NCBI GenBank assembly: GCA_905195005.1
Contig: CAJJUC010000131.1
Span: forward strand, 1-6,618
DNA: 6,618 bases
Direction: 5' to 3'
Source: an uncultured Eubacteriales bacterium
GTDB lineage: Bacteria; Bacillota; Clostridia; UMGS1883
Positions 1-4,841 of the stretch are shown here, piece by piece; positions within the stretch are counted from its first letter, which is position 1; each line of letters begins with the position of its first letter. The notes under the pieces are model-generated. The model worked only from the letters and a program-made list of their open reading frames with translations. It was not told where the DNA came from and did not search any database. Both the position numbers and the translations under genes were made by a program.

Positions 1-219
1 CACGCGCGCCCCCATCCTTCGCGCGCCACCGTCCCTCGTCCCGCGTTCCTCAGCGCCCGCATCCGCCGCGCGTTGCCCGACGGAATACGCCCGTTTTGCT
101 TCCTTTTCGGTATTGACTGACACACGGCTGCCTGCAAGCAGTGCCAGAACCTCCTCGTCGGTCATATCATGCCGGATATCCTTGATGATCTCTCCGATCA
201 GCTTCTTGTTCTCTTTCAT
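1..219 (-). CDS. Unrecognised protein, N-terminal 73 residues (3' end beyond the window)
   Basis: The frame is open from an ATG at 219-217 to the left edge of the window, so the C-terminus is missing. A GGGGGAG ribosome binding site (236-230) lies about 10 nt before the ATG and supports this start. It follows the nitroreductase stop by 23 bp on the same strand, so the two are probably co-transcribed. The first ~40 residues look helical and charged (MKENKKLIGEIIKDIRHDMT, then DEEVLALLAG). The last ~20 visible residues become rich in Ala, Gly, Arg and Glu, in DNA of about 78% GC (47 of the first 60 bases by hand count). I see no signal peptide, membrane segment or catalytic motif, and I do not recognise a family. 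A frameshift in the GC-rich edge cannot be excluded. No function is proposed. Confidence 0.6.
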   Translation of the reverse strand, partial: MKENKKLIGEIIKDIRHDMTDEEVLALLAGSRVSVNTEKEAKRAYSVGQRAADAGAEERGTRDGGARRMGARV

Positions 220-242
220 ATGTGTATTTCTCCCCCAAAGAT

Positions 243-770
243 TCAGACGCGCAGAACCCGCCCCTCGCGCCTCGGCTTCGCTTCCGGCTCTGCGCCGTCG
301 GCATAGCCCACAATCAGATGTCCGACGCCTTCATAATCCCCCTCGACGCCGAGGTCATGCAGAATCGCCTTGCCCTCGTCCGAATCGAATTCTTCGCGGG
401 CGCGGTGAATCCAGCAGCTTCCCAAGCCCTCCGCGTGCGCGGCAAGCATCATGTTTCCGAGCACCAGACTGCCGTCATATACTGCGGTCGGAATGCTGCG
501 ATCCGCCAGAACAACCAACACGCAGGGCGCACCGTAGAACGGATCTTTTTCGGGAGTTCCCATGATTGCCGCATTCATCCGCATCAGGCGGTCGCGCAAA
601 GCCTCGTCGGTTACGCAAAGAATCATCGCGCTCTGCCGCCCCATTCCGCTTGCCGCATAAAGCCCTGCGCGGAGAATGCGTTCCAGTTTCTCCTCCGGCA
701 CCGCATTCGGCAGATACGCGCGAACCGAACGTCTGGTCTCCATACACTCCAGAATTGCCTTTTCGTCCAT
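243..770 (-). CDS. Nitroreductase-family FMN oxidoreductase (175 aa)
   Basis: This is a predicted cytosolic flavoenzyme of the nitroreductase superfamily. These enzymes are usually homodimers with one FMN per active site, and they reduce nitro compounds, quinones or flavins using NAD(P)H. The N-terminus carries the FMN-phosphate signature TRRSVRAY (residues 12-19). It is followed by a short ASGMGRQSAMI segment (about 40-50), at the place where the family normally has an S-x-N-x-Q-type FMN contact. Next come a PFYGAP segment (about 77-82) and the conserved helix-strand GNMMLAAHAEGLGSCWI (about 105-121). The C-terminus VGYADG...KPRREGRVLRV is typical. About 175 aa is normal for the compact anaerobe subgroup. 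A TTG two codons upstream (776-774) would extend the frame, but it lies only 3 nt from AAGGAG (780-785), whereas the ATG at 770 lies 9 nt away, so the ATG is preferred. The gene has its own promoter and probably shares a transcript with the next gene. Substrate unknown. Confidence 0.9.
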   Translation of the reverse strand: MDEKAILECMETRRSVRAYLPNAVPEEKLERILRAGLYAASGMGRQSAMILCVTDEALRDRLMRMNAAIMGTPEKDPFYGAPCVLVVLADRSIPTAVYDGSLVLGNMMLAAHAEGLGSCWIHRAREEFDSDEGKAILHDLGVEGDYEGVGHLIVGYADGAEPEAKPRREGRVLRV

Positions 771-779
771 CTTCAAACA

Positions 780-785
780 CTCCTT
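780..785 (-). promoter_or_regulatory. Ribosome binding site of the nitroreductase gene
   Basis: The minus strand reads AAGGAG here. It is 9 nt from the ATG at 770 but only 3 nt from the in-frame TTG at 776, so it argues for the ATG as the start. Confidence 0.75.
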
Positions 786-810
786 CCGAATCGAATGATC
801 TGTTGCTTTT

Positions 811-839
811 ATTATAGCACAAAGCGGGCGGATTTACAA
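811..839 (-). promoter_or_regulatory. Sigma-70/sigma-A type promoter for the nitroreductase gene
   Basis: On the minus strand there is TTGTAA (839-834, 4/6 to the -35 consensus), a 17-bp spacer and a perfect TATAAT (816-811). A TGC directly before TATAAT makes an extended -10. The predicted transcript start is near 804, giving a leader of roughly 34 nt before the ATG at 770. It sits immediately after the terminator of the upstream transporter gene, so it starts a separate transcription unit. Confidence 0.8.
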
Positions 840-850
840 GTCCCAAGCTG

Positions 851-884
851 AAAAACCCGTTCCCGACCTTCGTCGGGAACGGGT
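851..884 (-). terminator. Intrinsic terminator after the MFS gene
   Basis: On the minus strand a perfect 13-bp stem, ACCCGTTCCCGAC (884-872) paired with GTCGGGAACGGGT (867-855), encloses a GAAG tetraloop. The descending arm ends in a run of five T (855-851, the first paired). It begins three bases after the transporter stop codon. The plus strand has no T-run beyond the stem, so termination should act only in the minus direction and close the HAD-nadE-MFS unit. Confidence 0.95.
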
Positions 885-887
885 CAT

Positions 888-2156
888 TTATGTTTCCTGT
901 CCGGTTCTGCGCTTCCGCAGATGCCCGAGAAGAACCGTCCCCCACGCAAGCAACGTCACGCCGACCGAGGCGAACAGCAGGATGTACATCACCGTGTTCC
1001 AGTCGGTTCGGTCGGCAATTACGCCAAGCCCGTAGGCGCTGGCAGTACTGCCGACGTAACCCGCACTGTTCATCAGTCCCGCGAGAAAGCCCGGGTTGAC
1101 CTTATCCCGTATGGCAAACGGCATGATGCTGGTCATAATGGAGTTGATCCCGTGCGCAAAGCAGGAGACCACGCTGAGAAAGGCAACGGTCAGCACCATG
1201 CTTTCAAGTTTCATGCTGAGAAGGATTCCGCAAATGCAAACGGAAAGCAGCAGGAGCAGGCTGCCGCTGAGCGCTCGGAAATCCTTGATCTTCCGATTCA
1301 TCCGGAGCGCCAGCATCGCGCCGAAAACGCCACAGAACGGCAGGGCAACGGTCAGAACGATGGAAAGACTGTCCCCCACCCCAAAGCGCTCCTTGAGAAT
1401 CACGGGAGTCCATGTGTTCAGCCCGTCCTTGACGAAGTTATCCACCGCTATGAACAGCCCGCACACAGCGAACAGTCCGATCAGCGCCCCGTTTGCGGCG
1501 CGCTTCCGCGATCCGCCCCCGGCAGTTGTCGCTTCGGAGCTTGCCGCGTGCGCCTCCGCCAAACCGGCATTTTCGAGGGTCAGCGTGTCGTAGCCGATCA
1601 GCCACGCAATACCGATTGCAACCATCAGAACCGCGCCGAGCAGGAACGCGCCGCGAAAGAGATCAAACAGATTGAAGATCGCGCTTCCGCCATAGGAAAT
1701 CACCGTTCCGATGACAACCGTCAGGCTCATGGCAAACACCGCCCGCTTCATCATCACGGAATCCATGGTATCGCTCAGAACCAACACAAGCGTAGGCCAG
1801 AGAACCGACTGGCAGATTCCGTTGAGAAGCCACAGATACTTGATCGCTCCGAACGGCACGCCGCAGAACACCGCAATATTGAGGATTGCCGACACGCCGA
1901 GAACGCCCGGAATGATATACTTTCTCGGATAGAACCTGCAGAAAATCGCATGAATCAGCTGTCCTGCGCCGTAGGCAAAGAAGAAGAAAGTTCCCGTCAG
2001 CCCCGCTTCCGCGCGCGTGACATTGTAGAACGCCATGATCGGCGCAATGTTTGCGTTGTAGCTGTAGCGCCCCGTATAGGCAAAACTGTAGACAAGACAG
2101 GCAATTACAATCAGAATCTGCTGTTTCCGTTTCAGGGTCAATTGCTTTGCATTCAT
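888..2156 (-). CDS. MFS transporter, organophosphate-antiporter (OPA)-like (422 aa)
   Basis: This is an inner-membrane major facilitator with about 12 hydrophobic segments, at roughly residues 13-29, 50-72, 80-100, 104-127, 139-160, 168-189, 223-243, 262-285, 297-315, 319-340, 354-381 and 388-411. A polar Ala/Ser/Gly-rich linker at about 196-222 separates the two six-helix halves, as in the family. The segments SFAYTGRYSYNANIAPI (24-40) and VKDGLNTWTPVILKERFG (242-259) resemble the GlpT/UhpT/UhpC-like group. Members of that group exchange sugar phosphates or glycerol-3-phosphate for phosphate. Helix 1 has Arg30 in the place of the conserved phosphate-binding arginine, but the substrate cannot be read from sequence. 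The ATG lies 17 bp after the nadE stop, with GGGAG (2171-2167) 10 nt before it. It is the last gene of the operon and is followed by a strong terminator. Its codons are more GC-rich than those of most of nadE. A hexuronate or other anion carrier is possible. Confidence 0.85.
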   Translation of the reverse strand: MNAKQLTLKRKQQILIVIACLVYSFAYTGRYSYNANIAPIMAFYNVTRAEAGLTGTFFFFAYGAGQLIHAIFCRFYPRKYIIPGVLGVSAILNIAVFCGVPFGAIKYLWLLNGICQSVLWPTLVLVLSDTMDSVMMKRAVFAMSLTVVIGTVISYGGSAIFNLFDLFRGAFLLGAVLMVAIGIAWLIGYDTLTLENAGLAEAHAASSEATTAGGGSRKRAANGALIGLFAVCGLFIAVDNFVKDGLNTWTPVILKERFGVGDSLSIVLTVALPFCGVFGAMLALRMNRKIKDFRALSGSLLLLLSVCICGILLSMKLESMVLTVAFLSVVSCFAHGINSIMTSIMPFAIRDKVNPGFLAGLMNSAGYVGSTASAYGLGVIADRTDWNTVMYILLFASVGVTLLAWGTVLLGHLRKRRTGQET

Positions 2157-2173
2157 TTCCGTTGTTCTCCCAT

Positions 2174-4117
2174 TCAGACCTCAATGCGCTCGGTTCGCGC
2201 GAGCCACAGCTCCGCCGAGGCGTCGCTCGGCATTCTCCAGTCGCCGCGCGGCGAAAGACAAATACTTCCGATTTTCACGCCGTCCGGAAGGCAGCTGCGC
2301 TTAAACTGCTGAGTGAAAAATCTTTTGAAAAAGACCTTAAGCCATTTTAAAATAGTTTCATCCGGGAAATCGTTTCCGAACGCGCGCTTTGCGAGCGCAT
2401 ATGTTTTTGCAGGCGAAAAGCCGAACCGAACAGTGTAGTACAAAAAGAAATCATGCAAGGAATAAGGGCCGACAATATCCTCAGTTTGCTGCGAAATTTT
2501 TCCGGACGTGTCCGGCGGCAAAAGCTCGGGGCTTATCGGCGTGTCGATTATATCACGCAGCACCTCCGTGCTTTCGGGGAAAATATCGGCGTCGGCAACG
2601 CTTTCAATCATCCAGCGGACAAGCGTTTTCGGTATACCTGAATTAACACCGTACATGCTCATATGATCGGCATTGTATGTGCACCAGCCGAGCGCAAGCT
2701 CACTTAAATCACCCGTACCGACAACAAACCCTCCGATTTTACCGGCGTAATCCATAAGTACCTGAGTTCTTTCTCTTGCCTGACAGTTTTCATACGTTAC
2801 GTCATAATTATCGGGGTTCTGTCCTATATCCCTGAAATGAAGGCTGCAAGCCTCTCTGATACTGATTTCCTTTTGCGTTACGCCGAGCGTTTCCATAAGC
2901 TTGAGCGAATTATTGTATGTTCTGTCGGTTGTTCCGAAGCACGGCATTGTTATGCCCGTAACCTCGCTTACAGGTTTTCCGATGCGTTTTTCAGCGGCGG
3001 CGCACACAAGAAGAGCAAGCGTTGAATCCAGTCCTCCCGAAACGCCCACGACAAGGCGGTTTCCTGCAACGCTCATGCGCTTGCAAAGAGCCGCCGACTG
3101 CATTTCAAAAATATCCGAGCAGCGCTTCATCCTATCCGAATGAGCTTGCGGCACAAACGGAAGCTTGCTGATTTTCGCAAGTGAGCCGTCGGAGCGGCAG
3201 TTGTGAGGAATGCTGATCGTATGGCAATACGGGTTATATAAATTTGCAGAATCTATAAATGTGGTATTTTTTCTTCTGTCTGCGCGAATCTTACCAAGGT
3301 CTAAATCGGCAAGCATCAAATAGTCATCAGCTGTTTTATGCTCGCTTTCGCATATAACGGAGCCATTCTCGGCAATCAGGCTGTGCCCCGAAAAGATAAG
3401 GTCTGTGCTCGATTCACCGGTTCCGGCGGATGTGTAAACATATCCGGCAATAAGGCGTGCCGACTGCTGCTCTACAAGCGAGCGGCGGTATTCGCGCTTT
3501 GAGATAGTTTCATTGCTTGCCGAAAGATTGACGATAAGCTCCGCGCCATCCAACGCACTGAAGCACGACGGCGGAATCGGCGACCATAAATCCTCGCAGA
3601 TTTCAACACTGAATCCGGTTCCGTCTATCATGGCGAAAACAGGCTTCGGTGCAAAAGGAATATTATACTCCTTTTCGAAATCAAAAATGCTTGATGATAT
3701 TGACGTCTCCGGCATATTTTCACCCGGCACAAACCACCGTTTCTCATAAAACTCGCCATAGTTCGGAATCATAGTTTTCGGGATAATTCCGTAAATTTCT
3801 CCCTTGTAAATTGTAATAGCACAGTTATATGGGCGATTGTCAGCTGTAATGGGTGCGCCGACAACGGCTATTGAGTCAAGATTTTTGCTGACTTCGCATA
3901 TTTTTGCAACGGATTTTTTCACACCGTTCCACAGCGCCGACTGAAAGAATAAATCTCCGCAGGTGTAGCCCGTTATGCAAAGCTCGGGGAAAACAACTAT
4001 GTCCGCCCCTTCCCTGTCCGCCTGGATATATTTCTTTATAATTTCCTCTGTGTTAAAATCCGTGTTTCCGACAGAAACCTTCGGAACAGCGCTTGCAACG
4101 CGAATATAATCAAACAT
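2174..4117 (-). CDS. nadE: Glutamine-dependent NAD+ synthetase (647 aa)
   Basis: The enzyme catalyses the last step of NAD+ biosynthesis in the cytosol. It adenylates deamido-NAD+ with ATP and amidates it with ammonia released from glutamine. The N-terminal half is a nitrilase-type glutaminase with the triad Glu45 (VVFPELCITGY), Lys114 (IIPKTMIPNYGEFYEKRW) and Cys174 (EICEDLW). The C-terminal synthetase half has the ATP pyrophosphatase P-loop SGGLDST (360-366), then GTGDLSELALGW (467-478) and the conserved end QQFKRSCLPDG...LSPRGDWRMPSDA (604-633). The length fits the two-domain bacterial form, so free ammonia should not be required. An upstream in-frame ATG at 4150 overlaps the HAD gene and is less likely. 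The ATG at 4117 has GGAGG (4128-4124) 6 nt before it and starts the typical MFDYIRVA sequence. It lies 16 bp after the HAD stop. The last ~40 codons have much higher GC3 (about 76%) than the 42 before them (about 48%). Confidence 0.97.
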   Translation of the reverse strand: MFDYIRVASAVPKVSVGNTDFNTEEIIKKYIQADREGADIVVFPELCITGYTCGDLFFQSALWNGVKKSVAKICEVSKNLDSIAVVGAPITADNRPYNCAITIYKGEIYGIIPKTMIPNYGEFYEKRWFVPGENMPETSISSSIFDFEKEYNIPFAPKPVFAMIDGTGFSVEICEDLWSPIPPSCFSALDGAELIVNLSASNETISKREYRRSLVEQQSARLIAGYVYTSAGTGESSTDLIFSGHSLIAENGSVICESEHKTADDYLMLADLDLGKIRADRRKNTTFIDSANLYNPYCHTISIPHNCRSDGSLAKISKLPFVPQAHSDRMKRCSDIFEMQSAALCKRMSVAGNRLVVGVSGGLDSTLALLVCAAAEKRIGKPVSEVTGITMPCFGTTDRTYNNSLKLMETLGVTQKEISIREACSLHFRDIGQNPDNYDVTYENCQARERTQVLMDYAGKIGGFVVGTGDLSELALGWCTYNADHMSMYGVNSGIPKTLVRWMIESVADADIFPESTEVLRDIIDTPISPELLPPDTSGKISQQTEDIVGPYSLHDFFLYYTVRFGFSPAKTYALAKRAFGNDFPDETILKWLKVFFKRFFTQQFKRSCLPDGVKIGSICLSPRGDWRMPSDASAELWLARTERIEV

Positions 4118-4123
4118 ATTAAT

Positions 4124-4128
4124 CCTCC
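4124..4128 (-). promoter_or_regulatory. Ribosome binding site of nadE, fixing its start
   Basis: The minus strand reads GGAGG in the 16-bp gap after the HAD stop, 6 nt before the ATG at 4117. The longer frame beginning at 4150 would overlap the HAD gene and bypass this site. Confidence 0.8.
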
Positions 4129-4133
4129 GTCCG

Positions 4134-4775
4134 TTAAAGAAGCTCTTCAAAACTCCGTATATATAAACTGCATATTTTTTTCATTTCATCAACATATGCC
4201 CTGCCGCGGTCGTCATACACGCCGCACACAGCCATTTTCGCCGCCGCAGCGCTCCGTGCAGCCTCCAAAACATCCTCGAAAGCCATGCAGTCATGCACGG
4301 GCACGCCTGTTTTTTCGGCCGCAAATATGTAAACATCGGGCTCGGTTTTGCCCTTCCCTATTTCGCATGTTCCGGTAAATGAATCGAAATAATCATAAAT
4401 ACCGTTGTTCTTTAAAACAGGCTCATACAAAAAGCTCGGCGAGCTTGTACATAGAGCAATTTTAACACCGTCATTTTTAAGCCTGCGCAAATATTCATGC
4501 ACTCCGCTTTTCAGGCGAATGTTGTTCGAGTATTCATATATCGACATTTCCGTCCACTCGTCCATAAGCTGCTGCGGCGTTTCGCTCAGCCCGAAACGCT
4601 CCCTGGTATACACTGCGGTTTCCGCAAATGTCATCGGCGCAATTACATCAACATAATCATCGGGCAGCGGAATACCGCGTTTTTTTTCAAGAAAATCATG
4701 GTCAATCTTCTCCCAAACTCCGAGAGAATCTATAAGCGTGCCGTCAAGGTCAAAAACGGCGGCTTTGAAATTCAT
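4134..4775 (-). CDS. HAD-superfamily phosphatase / phosphoglucomutase-like hydrolase (213 aa)
   Basis: This is a small cytosolic HAD hydrolase of subfamily I (C1 helical cap), in the beta-phosphoglucomutase / phosphoglycolate-phosphatase group. Motif I is FDLDGTLIDS, with nucleophile Asp9 and acid/base Asp11. A helical cap spans about residues 15-85. Motif II is LCTSS (Thr110/Ser111), motif III is the lysine in GKTEPDVY (Lys143), and motif IV is the acidic pair Glu167-Asp168 in MAFEDVLEAA. All catalytic positions are present, so it should be active, as a phosphatase or a sugar-phosphate mutase. An ATG three codons upstream (4784) is only 1 nt from GGAGGG (4790-4785), while the ATG at 4775 is 9 nt away and is preferred. 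It is the first gene behind a strong promoter and lies 16 bp from nadE. The substrate is unknown. A role with nadE, such as removing phosphate from a nucleotide or vitamin precursor, is only suggested by position. Confidence 0.9.
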   Translation of the reverse strand: MNFKAAVFDLDGTLIDSLGVWEKIDHDFLEKKRGIPLPDDYVDVIAPMTFAETAVYTRERFGLSETPQQLMDEWTEMSIYEYSNNIRLKSGVHEYLRRLKNDGVKIALCTSSPSFLYEPVLKNNGIYDYFDSFTGTCEIGKGKTEPDVYIFAAEKTGVPVHDCMAFEDVLEAARSAAAAKMAVCGVYDDRGRAYVDEMKKICSLYIRSFEELL

Positions 4776-4784
4776 CACAGGCAT

Positions 4785-4790
4785 CCCTCC
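4785..4790 (-). promoter_or_regulatory. Ribosome binding site of the HAD gene, deciding its start
   Basis: GGAGGG on the minus strand. It abuts the ATG at 4784 (one base apart), which rules against that start, and it is 9 nt from the ATG at 4775. Confidence 0.8.
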
Positions 4791-4799
4791 GCAAAAAAC

Positions 4800-4828
4800 A
4801 TGTTATCATGCCGGAAAAGCATTGTCAA
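4800..4828 (-). promoter_or_regulatory. Strong sigma-70/sigma-A type promoter of the HAD-nadE-MFS operon
   Basis: The minus strand shows a perfect -35 TTGACA (4828-4823), a 17-bp spacer and the -10 TAACAT (4805-4800, 4/6). A TGA directly before the -10 makes it extended. The predicted start near 4793 leaves a leader of about 18 nt holding little more than the ribosome binding site. An imperfect dyad, CATGATAACATG (4810-4799), covers the -10, and ATGC/GCAT arms flank the spacer. These could be an operator, but such short dyads also arise by chance. The promoter lies in the 66-bp gap after the rhamnosidase gene. Confidence 0.85.
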
Positions 4829-4841
4829 GCATTAAATCGGC

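Noticed and set aside
222..851. Plus-strand open frame of 209 codons opposite the nitroreductase
   Set aside because: It is antisense to a clear nitroreductase, has no recognisable motif, and runs through the promoter and the start of the adjacent intergenic region. It is best explained as a shadow.
921..2312. Plus-strand open frame of 463 codons opposite the transporter and the end of nadE
   Set aside because: It lies antisense to a well-supported membrane protein and to the conserved end of nadE. Its product is rich in Arg, His, Gln and Glu with no recognisable domain. Long antisense frames are expected in GC-rich coding DNA.
4793..4841. Possible terminator after the GH78 gene (short CATG or ATGC/GCAT stems followed by six T)
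   Set aside because: The stems are only 4-5 bp and overlap the -10 of a strong promoter. The T-run sits in the predicted leader of the next gene. It is too weak to call a terminator.
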